Source: Jongsikchunia kroppenstedtii DSM 45133
GTDB lineage: Bacteria > Actinomycetota > Actinomycetes > Mycobacteriales > Mycobacteriaceae
DNA length: 64,000 bases
Direction of reading: 5' to 3'
Assembly (NCBI RefSeq): GCF_000380485.1
Contig: NZ_AQYG01000042.1
Location: forward strand, 1-64,000
This document shows positions 26,702-36,503 of the stretch, piece by piece. The first letter of the stretch is position 1. Each line of letters begins with the position of its first letter. The notes beneath the pieces are model-generated. The model saw only the letters and a program-made list of their open reading frames with translations. It ran no database searches and was not told the origin of the DNA. Both the position numbers and the translations under genes were made by a program.

Positions 26702-27888
26702 TGAGCGGTCGGGGGCCGGTGTCGACACGATCGGACGTCGACATGTTCTACGTGATGGACGTCCTGCGCATGTCGGCCGAGCGCCAGGCCAGCCATGGCG
26801 ATGCGCTGAATCTCGCGGCCGGTCAGCCGAGCGAATCGGCACCCAACGCAGTTCTCGAGGCGGCGCACGCGGCGCTGGATACCGAGCGGCTCGGCTACAC
26901 CGAGTCGATGGGCATCGTGCCGCTGCGCGAGACGATCGCGCAGCACTACGAGCGCACCTACGGCGTCGCGGTCGACCCGGGCGCCGTCGCGATCACCACC
27001 GGTTCGTCCGGCGCCTTCACGTTGGTCTTCCTCGCGGCGTTCGATGCCGGCGACTCGGTCGTGCTGGCGCGGCCCGGCTACCCGGCGTATCGAAACACCT
27101 TGGAGGCGTTGGGCTGTCGGGTCATCGAGGTCGACTGCGGACCGGAGACCCGCTACCAGCCGACCGTCGCGATGCTGGAGGCGCTCGACGAGCCGCCGAA
27201 GGGCCTGATCGTCGCCAGCCCGGCCAACCCGACCGGGACCATCCTGGCTCCGGAAGAGCTCGCCGAACTCGCGCGCTGGTGCGAGGCGAACGGCACGCTG
27301 CTGATCTCCGACGAGATCTATCACGGCATCAGCTTCGGCCGCCCGACCGCCTGCAGCTGGCAGTACTCCACCGAATCGGTGGTCATGGGGTCGGTGTCGA
27401 AGTACTTCGCGATGACCGGCTGGCGGCTGGGCTGGATGCTGCTGCCCGACGCGCTGCGGCGACCGGTGGAGCGGCTGACCGCGAACATGACGATCTGCCC
27501 GCCCGCGCTCTCGCAGTACGCGGCGATAGCGGCGTTCTCCGATGCCGCCCGTGCCGAACTGGATCAGCACGTCACCCACTACGCGCGCAATCGGCAGATC
27601 ATGCTCGATGGCCTGACCTCGCTCGGAGTCACCGAGATGGCGCCGCCGGACGGGGCCTTCTACGTGTACGCCGACATCGGCCACCTCACGGACGATTCGA
27701 TCACCTGGTGTTCGGAGGTCCTGGCCGAGACCGGTGTCGCCATTGCACCCGGCGCCGACTTCGATGCCGTGTCGGGCGGCCGTACCGCCCGGTTCAGCTT
27801 CGCCGGCGCCCCCGCCGACATCGAGGCGGCGATAGAACGACTGCGTCCGGTTTTCGCACGTCGACGCCAGTCATCCGCGAGCTCGTAG
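26701..27888 (+). CDS. PLP-dependent class I/II aminotransferase
   Basis: A 395-aa fold-type I aminotransferase. Visible are LNLAAGQPSESAP, TGSSGAFTLVF, the cofactor-contact segment SPANPTGTIL, LISDEIYHGISF with the pyridine-nitrogen aspartate, and the Schiff-base lysine in GSVSKYFAMTGWRLGW. The start overlaps purD. The amino donor cannot be named from the sequence; aspartate/aromatic/alanine-type enzymes share these motifs. Co-transcription with purD is likely, without an obvious metabolic link. Confidence 0.9.
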   Translation: MSGRGPVSTRSDVDMFYVMDVLRMSAERQASHGDALNLAAGQPSESAPNAVLEAAHAALDTERLGYTESMGIVPLRETIAQHYERTYGVAVDPGAVAITTGSSGAFTLVFLAAFDAGDSVVLARPGYPAYRNTLEALGCRVIEVDCGPETRYQPTVAMLEALDEPPKGLIVASPANPTGTILAPEELAELARWCEANGTLLISDEIYHGISFGRPTACSWQYSTESVVMGSVSKYFAMTGWRLGWMLLPDALRRPVERLTANMTICPPALSQYAAIAAFSDAARAELDQHVTHYARNRQIMLDGLTSLGVTEMAPPDGAFYVYADIGHLTDDSITWCSEVLAETGVAIAPGADFDAVSGGRTARFSFAGAPADIEAAIERLRPVFARRRQSSASS

Positions 27889-27913
27889 GAACGCTAACCA
27901 CCGGCGTCGGAGA

Positions 27914-27923
27914 TTTTGCAAAA
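27914..27923. promoter_or_regulatory. Palindrome upstream of TetR gene
   Basis: TTTTGCAAAA is a perfect 10-nt palindrome 38 nt before the TetR-family start in a 73-nt intergenic gap. It is a candidate operator for the regulator itself. Confidence 0.35.
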
Positions 27924-27961
27924 CTGCCCGGTAGAACGCGGGTTTTGGCAGCATATGGCGA

Positions 27962-28558
27962 ATGACATCGGCAGCCACCCCGAAGGGGGAACGCCGTCGT
28001 GCGCGGTTGATCGCGGCGGCGCGTGAGTTGCTGCTGGAAGGCGGCTACGACGCGGTGCGACACCGCGCGGTGGCCGATCGGGCGGGGCTGCCGCTGGCGT
28101 CGACCACCTATTACTTCGCCTCCCTGGAAGACCTGGTCGTGGAGGCCGTCGCCGATGCCTGTCGCAACGACGAGGTGGCGATCCGTGAGCGCTGCGAACT
28201 GCTGACCCGGCGACGGCGGGGCAGCGAGGCGACCGCGGAGGCTCTGGCCGATGTGTTCGTCGGCACTTCCACCTCGCACGACGAGCTCACCTCGCGCGTC
28301 GAGACGGTGGTGCTGTCGGCCCGCCATCCGCGCCTGCATCCGGTGATGTCGGCGCATCGCCGCGCGCTGTATGAATTGCATCTGGAGGTCTTGGAAAAGT
28401 CCTGCCGAACAAGCGATTCCGAGCGGATAGCGCAGCTGATCGCGGTCGAGGACGGCGCGGTCGTCGGCGCGCTCGCGGACTCGTCGGTCAATGTCGCCGA
28501 CGTCGCACGCGGGGCGTTGACCGGCGTGGTCGACCAGCTGGCCCCCGCCACCGGCTGA
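27962..28558 (+). CDS. TetR-family transcriptional regulator
   Basis: A 198-aa regulator with an N-terminal helix-turn-helix (AVRHRAVADRAGLPLASTTYYFASLEDLV, about residues 28-56) and an all-helical ligand domain. An arginine-rich patch (ELLTRRRRGSEA) follows. It sits between the aminotransferase and purB, both on the same strand. M. tuberculosis also has a TetR-like gene in this part of its purine region. Its target and ligand are unknown; a short palindrome lies just upstream. Confidence 0.85.
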   Translation: MTSAATPKGERRRARLIAAARELLLEGGYDAVRHRAVADRAGLPLASTTYYFASLEDLVVEAVADACRNDEVAIRERCELLTRRRRGSEATAEALADVFVGTSTSHDELTSRVETVVLSARHPRLHPVMSAHRRALYELHLEVLEKSCRTSDSERIAQLIAVEDGAVVGALADSSVNVADVARGALTGVVDQLAPATG

Positions 28559-28603
28559 CCACCGACTAACGGTGCCGGGCGTTCAGCAGCGATAATGGAC
28601 ACC

Positions 28604-30031
28604 GTGACTAAGCCGCGCATCGCCAACGTCCTGGCCAACCGCTACGCCTCCGCCGACCTGGCCACCCTCTGGTCGGCCGAGCACAAGATCCGGCTGGAAC
28701 GGCAGCTGTGGATCGCGGTCATGCGCGCCCAGCGCGAACTCGGCGTCGACATCTCGGAGGAGGCGATCGCCGACTACGAGAATGCCGTCGACACAGTCGA
28801 TCTCGTATCGATCGCCGACCGCGAGCGGGTCACCCGCCACGATGTGAAGGCGCGGATCGAGGAGTTCAACGCCCTCGCCGGCCACGAAGACATCCACAAG
28901 GGGATGACGAGCCGCGATCTCACCGAGAACGTCGAGCAGCTGCAGATCCTGTTGTCACTCAAGCACGTCCACGGGCGTGGCGTCGCGGTGGCGGCGCGGC
29001 TGGCCGATCGCGCGGCCCAGTACTCATCGGTGGTGATGGCCGGCCGCAGCCATAACGTGGCCGCGCAGGCGACGACGCTCGGCAAGCGATTCGCCACGGC
29101 CGCAAATGAACTGCTCGTGGCACTGACCCGGCTCGAGGAACTGATCGACCGCTATCCGCTGCGCGGGATCAAGGGCCCGATGGGCACCAGCCAGGACATG
29201 CTCGATCTGCTCGGCGGCGACGCGAGCCGACTGGCGACGCTGGAAGACAAGATCGCCGCGCATCTGGGCTTCGCCAATGCTCTGACCTCGGTCGGGCAGA
29301 TCTACCCGCGCTCGCTCGACCACGACGTCGTCTCGGCGCTCGTCCAGGTGGCGGCGGGTCCGTCGTCGCTGGCCCACACGATCCGGCTGATGGCCGGGCA
29401 TGAGCTGGTCACCGAGGGTTTCCAGCCCGGCCAGGTGGGCAGCTCGGCGATGCCGCACAAGATGAACACCCGCAGCTGCGAGCGGGTCAACGGCCTGCAG
29501 GTGATCCTGCGCGGCTACGGCTCGATGGCGGCCGAGCTCGCCGGCGCCCAGTGGAACGAGGGCGACGTCTTCTGTTCGGTGGTGCGCCGGGTCGCTCTGC
29601 CGGACGCGTTCTTCGCGATCGACGGACTGTTCGAGACCTTCCTGACGGTCCTGGCCGAGTTCGGGGCCTACCCGGCGGTCATCGCCAAGGAGCTGGACCG
29701 CTACCTGCCGTTCCTGGCGACCACCAAGGTGCTGATGGCCGCGGTGCGGGCCGGTGTGGGCCGCGAGACCGCGCACGAGGTCATCAAGGAGCATGCGGTG
29801 GCGGTCGCGCTGGCGATGCGCGAGGAGGGCCGCGAGCCCGACCTGATCGCCCGGCTGGCGGCCGACGACCGGCTTCCGCTGGACGCGGATCAGCTGACGG
29901 CGGCGCTGGCCGACAAGACGGCCTTCATCGGCGCTGCCGAGTGGCAGACGGCCGATGTCATCGCGGCGGTCGAGGACCTGGTCGGCCGGTATCCGGACGC
30001 CGCGAAGTACACGCCCGCCGCCATTCTCTGA
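28604..30031 (+). CDS. purB: Adenylosuccinate lyase
   Basis: PurB splits adenylosuccinate and SAICAR in purine synthesis. The 475-aa protein closely follows mycobacterial PurB: IANVLANRYAS at the start, HKGMTSRDLTENVEQLQI, GRSHNVAAQATTLGKR, the signature GSSAMPHKMNTRSCERVNGL and the C-terminal RYPDAAKYTPAAIL. I prefer the GTG at 28604 because GATAAT (28591-28596) ends 7 nt before it, giving a leaderless start. The ATG at 28595 overlaps that -10 box but would add only three residues. Confidence 0.95.
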   Translation: MTKPRIANVLANRYASADLATLWSAEHKIRLERQLWIAVMRAQRELGVDISEEAIADYENAVDTVDLVSIADRERVTRHDVKARIEEFNALAGHEDIHKGMTSRDLTENVEQLQILLSLKHVHGRGVAVAARLADRAAQYSSVVMAGRSHNVAAQATTLGKRFATAANELLVALTRLEELIDRYPLRGIKGPMGTSQDMLDLLGGDASRLATLEDKIAAHLGFANALTSVGQIYPRSLDHDVVSALVQVAAGPSSLAHTIRLMAGHELVTEGFQPGQVGSSAMPHKMNTRSCERVNGLQVILRGYGSMAAELAGAQWNEGDVFCSVVRRVALPDAFFAIDGLFETFLTVLAEFGAYPAVIAKELDRYLPFLATTKVLMAAVRAGVGRETAHEVIKEHAVAVALAMREEGREPDLIARLAADDRLPLDADQLTAALADKTAFIGAAEWQTADVIAAVEDLVGRYPDAAKYTPAAIL

Positions 30032-30041
30032 ACCGAACTCC

Positions 30042-30056
30042 CGTCACACTGTGACG
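30042..30056. repeat. 15-nt inverted repeat after purB
   Basis: CGTCACA-C-TGTGACG is a perfect inverted repeat 10 nt after the purB stop. There is no T-run, so it is more likely a protein-binding site than a terminator. Its binder is unknown. Confidence 0.5.
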
Positions 30057-30152
30057 CAGACCACTATTCTTCTTCGATGCGGAATGCGGCGCCCGGTTTG
30101 CCGGTGCGAGTGGTCTGGCCCCGGTCGGTCACCTGCGAATTCGGTAAGAGGC

Positions 30153-30188
30153 TCACAGCAAACGCTCAGCAAGCGTTAGCAAGCCGCT
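30153..30188 (+). repeat. Short 10-11 nt tandem repeats upstream of the mycolyltransferase-like gene
   Basis: The stretch reads as TCACAGCAAAC, GCTCAGCAAGC, GTTAGCAAGC and CGCTAGCC in tandem. The first two units together resemble the PhoP direct repeat (7/7 and 5/7 in the heptamers). It lies about 140 nt before the start of the Ag85-like gene, in an intergenic region of 296 nt that holds no other evident gene. Confidence 0.45.
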
Positions 30189-30327
30189 AGCCAGAATCGC
30201 TGTCGGACTCGATAACGGTTCGGTATCGCTGATAGTCTCCGCAGGGAATGTAGGGGGGTAGTGCGTCATTGTGCGTGCCCTCGGACTCAACCAGCCCGGA
30301 ACTAGACACCTGAGGACGATTACGAAC

Positions 30328-31281
30328 ATGTCGTTGAGAAAACGAGCGTGGACTCGCATCGCGGTCGGCGCGGTAGCGGTCGCAGCTGCAGTCAGCACCG
30401 CCACCGTCGTCACCCCGACGGCCAGCGCCACCCCGAGCGGCGTGCAGATGGTCTACTCGCCCGCGATGCACCGGAGCATTCCGGTCGACATCTTCGGCGG
30501 CGGCGGCGCAGGCGCGCCGAATCTGTACATGCTGGACGGCCTGGATGCGCCGAACAATGGCAACGGCTGGTTGATCAACACCGACATCCGCAGCTTCTTC
30601 GCCGGCAAGCGCGTGAACATCATCATGCCGTTCGGCGGTGCCGGATCGTTCTACACCAACTGGCAGGCCACTGATCCGACGCTGGGCGTCAACCAGTGGG
30701 AGACCTTCCTGACCGTCGAGCTGCCGGCGTGGCTGAACCAGCACGGCCTGGGCAGCAACCGCAACGGCATTGCCGGCCTGTCGATGTCCGGCACCTCGGC
30801 ACTCGACCTCGCGTCGCGTCACCCGAACTTCTACAACACCGTGGCGTCGTTCTCGGGCTACCCGACCGTGAGCCTGCCGCCGTACGCGGCCGGAATCGCG
30901 GCCGCTGTCGCCAAGAAGGGCGGTAACCCGCTCAACATGTGGGGCCTCTACCCGTCGCCGGCATGGTTCCAGAACGATCCGCTGCTCCAGGTCGGTGCCC
31001 TGCGCGGCCACCGCGTGTACGTGTCGGCCGGTACCGGTGTGCCGACCAGCGCCGCCGACAACCCGTTCAGCCCGGGCTTCAACCCGGTGCAGTTCGTGCA
31101 GCAGGTGCCGCTGGAGACCGCCGCCGGCCTGTCCAGCAACATGTACATCGCCGCGGCTCGGGCTGCGGGTGCCATCGTGACCAGCAACGTCACGCCGCAG
31201 GGTGTGCACTGGTGGACCTACTGGCAGCCGAACCTGCACAGCGCCTGGTACTCGACCCTGGCTCCGGGCCTGGGTGTCTGA
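30328..31281 (+). CDS. Secreted Ag85/mycolyltransferase-like esterase
   Basis: A 317-aa exported alpha/beta hydrolase of the antigen 85 family. A signal peptide (RKRAWTR, then a hydrophobic core) probably ends at TASA, residue 34. The mature part opens VQMVYSPAMHRSIPVDIF as in antigen 85, has the nucleophile S152 in GIAGLSMSGTSAL and the histidine in QGVHWWTYW near the end. The family transfers mycolic acids between trehalose esters and to arabinogalactan; related members are simple esterases. ATG 30328 is preferred over GTG 30271 because GAGGA precedes it and it begins directly at the signal peptide. A strong terminator follows. Confidence 0.85.
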   Translation: MSLRKRAWTRIAVGAVAVAAAVSTATVVTPTASATPSGVQMVYSPAMHRSIPVDIFGGGGAGAPNLYMLDGLDAPNNGNGWLINTDIRSFFAGKRVNIIMPFGGAGSFYTNWQATDPTLGVNQWETFLTVELPAWLNQHGLGSNRNGIAGLSMSGTSALDLASRHPNFYNTVASFSGYPTVSLPPYAAGIAAAVAKKGGNPLNMWGLYPSPAWFQNDPLLQVGALRGHRVYVSAGTGVPTSAADNPFSPGFNPVQFVQQVPLETAAGLSSNMYIAAARAAGAIVTSNVTPQGVHWWTYWQPNLHSAWYSTLAPGLGV

Positions 31282-31307
31282 TCGGCGCTAGCTGACAGCT
31301 ACTGAAG

Positions 31308-31350
31308 GAGCCCGGCGGCGGAAGCGATTCCGCTGCCGGGCTCTTTGCTT
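31308..31350 (+). terminator. Strong intrinsic terminator after the mycolyltransferase-like gene
   Basis: GAGCCCGGC pairs with GCCGGGCTC, with inner GCGGAA pairing with TTCCGC around a GCGA loop (31308-31343). TTTGCTT follows at 31344. This is a textbook rho-independent terminator separating the secreted protein gene from purC. Confidence 0.85.
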
Positions 31351-31382
31351 TGAGTGCTGCGAGCGGCCGGTTCGCCTGCCGA

Positions 31383-31388
31383 TAGGGT
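31383..31388 (+). promoter_or_regulatory. -10 box for leaderless purC
   Basis: TAGGGT followed by TGGCCC and then ATG. The identical 12-nt block precedes the M18 aminopeptidase start at 38986. The 6-nt spacing fits transcription starting at the A of ATG. Confidence 0.65.
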
Positions 31389-31394
31389 TGGCCC

Positions 31395-32285
31395 ATGCGT
31401 CCTGACCTCTCCTCCTATAGGCACGTGGCCACCGGCAAGGTTCGCGACCTCTACGCCATCGACGACGACACCCTGCTGTTCGTGGCATCCGATCGGATTT
31501 CCGCCTACGACCACATCCTGTCGACGCCGATCCCGGACAAGGGCCGGATCCTCACCGCGATGAGCGTCTTCTTCTTCGACGCGCTCGACGTGCCGAACCA
31601 CCTGGCGGGCACCGCCACCGATGAGCGGATCCCGGAGTCCGTGCTGGGCCGGGCACTGGTCGTGCGCCGGCTGAACATGGTGCCCGTGGAATGTGTTGCG
31701 CGCGGTTATCTGACCGGATCGGGCCTGGCCGACTACCAGCGCACCGGTGCCGTCTGCGGGATCGAGCTGCCGGGCGGCCTCGGCGAGGCGGACAAGCTGC
31801 CGGAGACGATCTTCACCCCGGCGACCAAGGCCGAGCTGGGCGACCATGACGAGAATGTCAGCTTCGAGGCGGTTGTCGCCACGGTCGGCGAGGAGCTGGC
31901 CGTGCGCTTGCGCGATGCCACGCTCGACATCTACACGCGGGGTGCGGACCTGGCCGCGCAGCGGGGGATCCTGCTGGCGGACACGAAGTTCGAGTTCGGC
32001 CTCGACGGCGACCAGCTGGTGCTCGCCGACGAGGTGCTGACCCCGGACAGCTCGCGCTACTGGGACGCCGGGGGCTACCGTCCGGGCGTCGTACAGCCGA
32101 GCTTCGACAAGCAGATCGTGCGCAACTGGCTGACCTCGCCGGAGTCAGGTTGGGACCGGGCGTCGGACACTCCGCCGCCGGACTTACCGGACGAGGTCGT
32201 CGCGCGCACCCGCGACAGATACATCGAAGCCTACGAACGTATTTCAGGACTCTCATTCGCCGACTGGCCAGGGGCAGCAGCATGA
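31395..32285 (+). CDS. purC: SAICAR synthase
   Basis: PurC condenses aspartate with CAIR using ATP in purine synthesis. The 296-aa protein shows the family opening [37 protein letters not shown], the signature [17 protein letters not shown] and [34 protein letters not shown] -10-like TAGGGT lies 6 nt before the ATG. The stop overlaps the oligopeptidase B start by 4 nt, so the two are co-translated. Confidence 0.96.
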   Translation: MRPDLSSYRHVATGKVRDLYAIDDDTLLFVASDRISAYDHILSTPIPDKGRILTAMSVFFFDALDVPNHLAGTATDERIPESVLGRALVVRRLNMVPVECVARGYLTGSGLADYQRTGAVCGIELPGGLGEADKLPETIFTPATKAELGDHDENVSFEAVVATVGEELAVRLRDATLDIYTRGADLAAQRGILLADTKFEFGLDGDQLVLADEVLTPDSSRYWDAGGYRPGVVQPSFDKQIVRNWLTSPESGWDRASDTPPPDLPDEVVARTRDRYIEAYERISGLSFADWPGAAA

Positions 32286-34402
32286 CGGAAACAACAGAAT
32301 CGACCGACCAGCCCGTGACCGCGCCGGTCGCGAAGAAGACGCCGACGGCGCGCACCCATCACGGCGACACCGTGATCGATCCGTACGAATGGTTGCGCGA
32401 CAAGGAGAATCCGGAGGTGGTCGCGTACCTCGAAGGGCAGAACGCCTACACCGAGGCGCAGACCGCCGACCTCGCCGAGCTGCGCGAGACGCTGTTCGAC
32501 GAGATCAAGTCGCGCACTCAGGAGACCGACATGTCGGTGCCGATCCGGCGCGGCGACTACTGGTACTTCGTGCGCACCATCGAGGGCAAGCCGTATCCGC
32601 TGAGCTGTCGGGTCGCGGCCACCACGATCGACGACTGGACGCCGCCGACCGTCGAACCCGGGGTGTCGCTCCCCGGCGAGCAGGTGATGCTCGACAGCAA
32701 TGCCGAAGCGGAAGGTCACGATTTCTTCAGCCTCGGTGCGGCGTCGGTCAGCGACGATGGCAACCTCCTGGCATATGCCGTCGACACCGTGGGCGACGAG
32801 CGATACACGTTGCGGTTCAAGGATCTCCGGACCGGCGAGCTGCTGCCGGATGTGATCGAGAAGGTTGCCGCCGGGGCGGTCTGGTCGAACGATGGCCGGT
32901 TCGTCTTCTACGAGACCGTCGACGACGCCTGGCGGCCGGACACCGTCTGGCGGCACGAGCTCGGGACCGAGCGGTCGGCCGACGTGCAGGTGTATCACGA
33001 GCCGGACGAGAAGTACTGGGTCGGCATCGGGAGCACGCGCAGCAAGCGCTACCTGGTGCTGTCGGTGGGCTCCAAGATCACCTCGGAATATCAGGTGCTG
33101 GACTCGTCCGATCCGACGGGCGAGTTCCGCATGATCTGGCCGCGGCGCGAAGGGGTCGAGTACGGCATCGAGCATGCGGTGATCGACGGCGCCGACCGAT
33201 TCCTCATCCTGCACAACGACGGCGCCGAGAATTTCGAGCTGATCGATGTCGCGGCCGACGATCTGGGCGATCGGCGGGTGCTGGTGCCGCACGATCCGCA
33301 GGTCCGGCTCGACGGCATCAGCGCGTTCGCCGAGCATCTGGTGCTCGGGTACCGCAAGGATGCGCTCACCCAGGTCGCGGTCGCGCGGCTGGGCCACGGC
33401 GTGCCGACATTCGAGCAGCTGGAATTCGATAGCGAGCTGTATTCGGTTGCGGCGTCGGGGAATCCGGAGTGGAACGCTCCACGGCTGCGCCTGGGCTATG
33501 GCAGCTTCGTCGAGCCGAGCGAGATCTTCGAACTCGACGTCGCGACCGGCGAGCGGACGCTGCTCAAGCGGGCACCGGTGCTGGGCGACTTCGATGCGAA
33601 CAACTATGAGCAGCACCGGGACTGGGCGGTCGCCGACGACGGCACCCGGATTCCGCTGTCGATCGTTCATCGCAAGGGGTTGACCGGACGGTCGCCGCTG
33701 CTGCTGTACGGCTACGGCTCGTACGAGTCCTGCCTCGATCCGGCGTTCTCGATCTCCCGGCTGTCGATGCTCGATCGCGGCGTCGTGTTCGTGATCGCGC
33801 ACGTGCGCGGCGGTGGTGAGATGGGCCGTGCCTGGTACGAGAACGGCAAGACCCTGACGAAGAAGAACACCTTCACCGACTTCGTCGCCGCCGGAAGGCA
33901 TCTGGTCAACATCGGGCGCACGTCGCCGGGGCAGATGGTGGCGCTCGGCGGCAGCGCCGGCGGGCTGTTGATGGGCGCCGTCGCGAATCTGGCGCCCGAG
34001 CTGTTCAACGGCATCGCCTGCGATGTCCCGTTCGTCGACCCGCTGACCTCGATCCTGGATCCGTCACTGCCGCTCACCGTCATCGAGTGGGACGAGTGGG
34101 GAAACCCGCTGGCCGACAAAGAGGTCTACCAGTACATGAAGTCGTATTCGCCGTACGAGAACGTCGAGGCGAAGAACTATCCGGCGATCCTGGCGATGAC
34201 CGGTTACAACGACACTCGGGTGCTGTATGTCGAGCCGGCCAAATGGGTTGCGCGACTGCAGGAGCTGTCGACCGGTGATGCGCCGATCCTCCTGAAGACG
34301 GACATGACTTCCGGCCATGGCGGACCCAGCGGCCGATACGCGGTCTGGCGCGAGGTGGCGTTCGAGAACGCCTGGATTCTGCGTCAGACCGGCGCGGTCT
34401 AG
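32282..34402 (+). CDS. ptrB: Oligopeptidase B (S9A serine peptidase)
   Basis: A 706-aa prolyl-oligopeptidase-family enzyme that cleaves short peptides after basic residues. An N-terminal seven-bladed propeller (about 75-420) gates the C-terminal hydrolase domain. The triad is visible: serine in [10 protein letters not shown], aspartate in [10 protein letters not shown] and histidine in [10 protein letters not shown]. The ATG overlaps the purC stop. In M. tuberculosis the equivalent gene is annotated in two pieces (ptrBa/ptrBb); here it is intact. It ends at a long hairpin shared with the convergent MFS gene. Confidence 0.92.
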   Translation: MTETTESTDQPVTAPVAKKTPTARTHHGDTVIDPYEWLRDKENPEVVAYLEGQNAYTEAQTADLAELRETLFDEIKSRTQETDMSVPIRRGDYWYFVRTIEGKPYPLSCRVAATTIDDWTPPTVEPGVSLPGEQVMLDSNAEAEGHDFFSLGAASVSDDGNLLAYAVDTVGDERYTLRFKDLRTGELLPDVIEKVAAGAVWSNDGRFVFYETVDDAWRPDTVWRHELGTERSADVQVYHEPDEKYWVGIGSTRSKRYLVLSVGSKITSEYQVLDSSDPTGEFRMIWPRREGVEYGIEHAVIDGADRFLILHNDGAENFELIDVAADDLGDRRVLVPHDPQVRLDGISAFAEHLVLGYRKDALTQVAVARLGHGVPTFEQLEFDSELYSVAASGNPEWNAPRLRLGYGSFVEPSEIFELDVATGERTLLKRAPVLGDFDANNYEQHRDWAVADDGTRIPLSIVHRKGLTGRSPLLLYGYGSYESCLDPAFSISRLSMLDRGVVFVIAHVRGGGEMGRAWYENGKTLTKKNTFTDFVAAGRHLVNIGRTSPGQMVALGGSAGGLLMGAVANLAPELFNGIACDVPFVDPLTSILDPSLPLTVIEWDEWGNPLADKEVYQYMKSYSPYENVEAKNYPAILAMTGYNDTRVLYVEPAKWVARLQELSTGDAPILLKTDMTSGHGGPSGRYAVWREVAFENAWILRQTGAV

Positions 34403-34422
34403 CCTTCGGCCTGAAAACTGAC

Positions 34423-34457
34423 GACGCCCGCGACACCGGTCAGGTGTCGCGGGCGTC
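34423..34457. terminator. Bidirectional terminator between ptrB and MFS gene
   Basis: A perfect 15-bp stem, GACGCCCGCGACACC with GGTGTCGCGGGCGTC, closes a 5-nt loop. A TTTT run follows it on the minus strand, so it best serves the MFS transcript; on the plus strand no T-run follows. Confidence 0.8.
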
Positions 34458-34484
34458 CGCAGGTGTTGGGAATGCGTTTGGGGC

Positions 34485-35954
34485 TTAGTGCATCAACACC
34501 GGTTGCGGGGCGTCGACATCCTGGTCGGAGTCGGCGGCCGCGGGCTTGGTCCGGGGCAGGAACCAGGCCGGGATCCAGGTGACCAGCACCAGCACAGCGG
34601 ACACGGTGAACGCGATGCCGAATGCCGATGCGGCAGAAGAGCTGTGGGCCATCGACACTTCGTGCACGCCGCGGCTCTTCATCGCGCTGGTGAGGATGAC
34701 GGTGATGATCGCGGTACCGATCGATCCGGAGACCTGCTGGACGACGTTCATCAGCGTCGAACCGTGCGGCACCTCGATCGGCTTCAGGGTGGAGAGCGCG
34801 GCCGACATGATCGGCATCATCGTCATACCCATACCGAGACCCTGGACGAACAGCAGGCCGCACAGGAGCCAGTACGACGTGTCGGCGCCGACCCAGATGA
34901 AGCCGCCGAGGCCGATCGTGATCAGGCCGATGCCGGTCAGCACGAACTTTCCGGGGCCGATCTTGTCGGTCATGCGACCGGCGACCGGCATCGTCAGCAT
35001 GGCGCCCAAACCCTGTGGGGCGACGAGCAGTCCGGCCATGACGGTCGATTCGCCGCGCACACCGATGAAGTACTGCGGGTAGAGCAGCATGGCGCCGAAG
35101 AAGGCGATCATGAAGGTGACCATGCAGACCACCGACCAGGCCAGCTTCGGGTTGCGCAGCAGGTGCAGATCCAGCAGCGGGGTCTTGGCACTCAGCGAGC
35201 GCCAGATGAAGCCCGCGACCAGCACGACGCCGACGGCCATGCAGCCGAGGACCTTGGCATCCATGAAGGTGCCCTTGTCATTGCTGGACGAGACGCCGTA
35301 CAGGAAGATCGCGAGACCCGGTGAGAGCAGCAGCAGTCCGACGAAGTCGAAGGGTGCCTTGACGCGTTCGTTGTCGCTGGGGAGCACGAAGTACGCATAC
35401 GCCAGTGCAACCACCGCGATCGGAACGTTGATCAGGAAGATCCAGTGCCAGGACAGGTACTCGATGAGCACGCCGCCGAGGATCGGGCCGAGGATCGGGC
35501 CGAGCAGCATCGGGATGCCGAGCACGGCCATCAGCGAGCCCATTCGACCCGGGCCGGCGGCGCGGGTGAGGATCATCATGCCGACCGGCATCAGCATGCC
35601 GCCGCCGAGACCCTGCAGCATGCGGAACGCGACGAGCGATCCGATGTTCCAGGCCAGGGCACACAGCACCGAGCCGATGACGAAGAACAGCATCGACGCC
35701 ATGTAGACGCGTTTGGTGCCGAAACGGTTTGCGGCCCAGGCGGAGATCGGGATCACCGCGGCGAGGGCGAGGGTGTAGCCGGTGGCGGTCCACGCGACCG
35801 TGGACGGATTGGTGACGTCGAATGCTTTCGCGAATTCGTTCTGCGCCACCGACACCACGGTGGTGTCGAGGATCGACATGATCGCGCCGAGCACGACGGC
35901 GAACGCAACCATGTACGTGCGCCTGTCGAGGGGCGCAACGGTTGGGGCGGTCAT
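34485..35954 (-). CDS. MFS multidrug efflux transporter (DHA2/EmrB-QacA type)
   Basis: A 489-aa drug:proton antiporter with about 14 predicted helices. Motif D1 (AIMSILDTTVVSVAQ) lies in TM1, ANRFGTKRVYM in the 2-3 loop, and the antiporter motif C (GIPMLLGPILGPILGG) in TM5. The cytoplasmic C-terminus is acidic. The gene is downstream of, and overlaps by 4 nt, a MarR-type regulator, so it is very likely repressed by it. M. tuberculosis has an EmrB-like transporter (Rv0783c) at the same place next to the oligopeptidase genes. Confidence 0.92.
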   Translation of the reverse strand: MTAPTVAPLDRRTYMVAFAVVLGAIMSILDTTVVSVAQNEFAKAFDVTNPSTVAWTATGYTLALAAVIPISAWAANRFGTKRVYMASMLFFVIGSVLCALAWNIGSLVAFRMLQGLGGGMLMPVGMMILTRAAGPGRMGSLMAVLGIPMLLGPILGPILGGVLIEYLSWHWIFLINVPIAVVALAYAYFVLPSDNERVKAPFDFVGLLLLSPGLAIFLYGVSSSNDKGTFMDAKVLGCMAVGVVLVAGFIWRSLSAKTPLLDLHLLRNPKLAWSVVCMVTFMIAFFGAMLLYPQYFIGVRGESTVMAGLLVAPQGLGAMLTMPVAGRMTDKIGPGKFVLTGIGLITIGLGGFIWVGADTSYWLLCGLLFVQGLGMGMTMMPIMSAALSTLKPIEVPHGSTLMNVVQQVSGSIGTAIITVILTSAMKSRGVHEVSMAHSSSAASAFGIAFTVSAVLVLVTWIPAWFLPRTKPAAADSDQDVDAPQPVLMH

Positions 35955-36502
35955 GGTGTGCCTTTCGGGGTTGCGGTGTTCGGGGTGGACCTGATCGCCG
36001 TCATGGCGGGGTCGGCCGGACCGAGGTAGTCGCCGTTGATGACCTCGGTGAGAACGTTGAAGAACCGGTCCCGTAAGGGATCCGGCAGGCTGCCGACGAA
36101 GTCGCGCACACGATCTTCCTTGGCGCCCATCCAGGAAGCGAGTTCTTTTTCCGCTTCGCCGGTGAGGGACACGCGCTTGACCCGTCGGTCAGCCGTGTCC
36201 TCGCGTCGATCGACCAGGCCGAGCTGCACCAGTTTGTCGACGGCCCGACCAGTCGCGGCCACCGACAGCGACAGCGACTCGGCGAGCTCATTGACCGACA
36301 GCGTGCCCTTGGCCCGCAGCACGAGCAGCGACTTGAAGTGGCTGAATCCGAGATCGGAGTTCATGAAGCTGTGGTCGACCGAGTTCGAATTGGCATCGTT
36401 CACCAGCCGGGACACGAAATCGTGGATCGCGTCGGCGACGTCGGCGATGGAGGGTGATCCGCTCGTCGGCGCACTGGTTGAGCGTGCAGTGGTAGATGAC
36501 AC
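35951..36502 (-). CDS. MarR-family transcriptional regulator
   Basis: A 183-aa MarR protein. The winged helix comprises LGFSHFKSLLVLRAKGTLSVNELAESLSLSVAATGRAVDKLVQLGLVDRREDTADRRVKRVSLT (about residues 55-118), with the wing RREDTADRR. It heads the operon and overlaps the efflux gene by 4 nt (ATGA). The GTG at 36502 is chosen because TACTAT (36515-36510) lies 7 nt upstream, giving a leaderless start. A repeat cluster covering that promoter suggests autorepression. The inducer is unknown. Confidence 0.85.
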   Translation of the reverse strand: MSSTTARSTSAPTSGSPSIADVADAIHDFVSRLVNDANSNSVDHSFMNSDLGFSHFKSLLVLRAKGTLSVNELAESLSLSVAATGRAVDKLVQLGLVDRREDTADRRVKRVSLTGEAEKELASWMGAKEDRVRDFVGSLPDPLRDRFFNVLTEVINGDYLGPADPAMTAIRSTPNTATPKGTP

Positions 36503-36503
36503 G

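Noticed and set aside
30042-30056. CRP/cAMP receptor site.
   Set aside because: The CRP pattern is TGTGA-N6-TCACA; here the half-sites are in the opposite order with a 1-nt centre.
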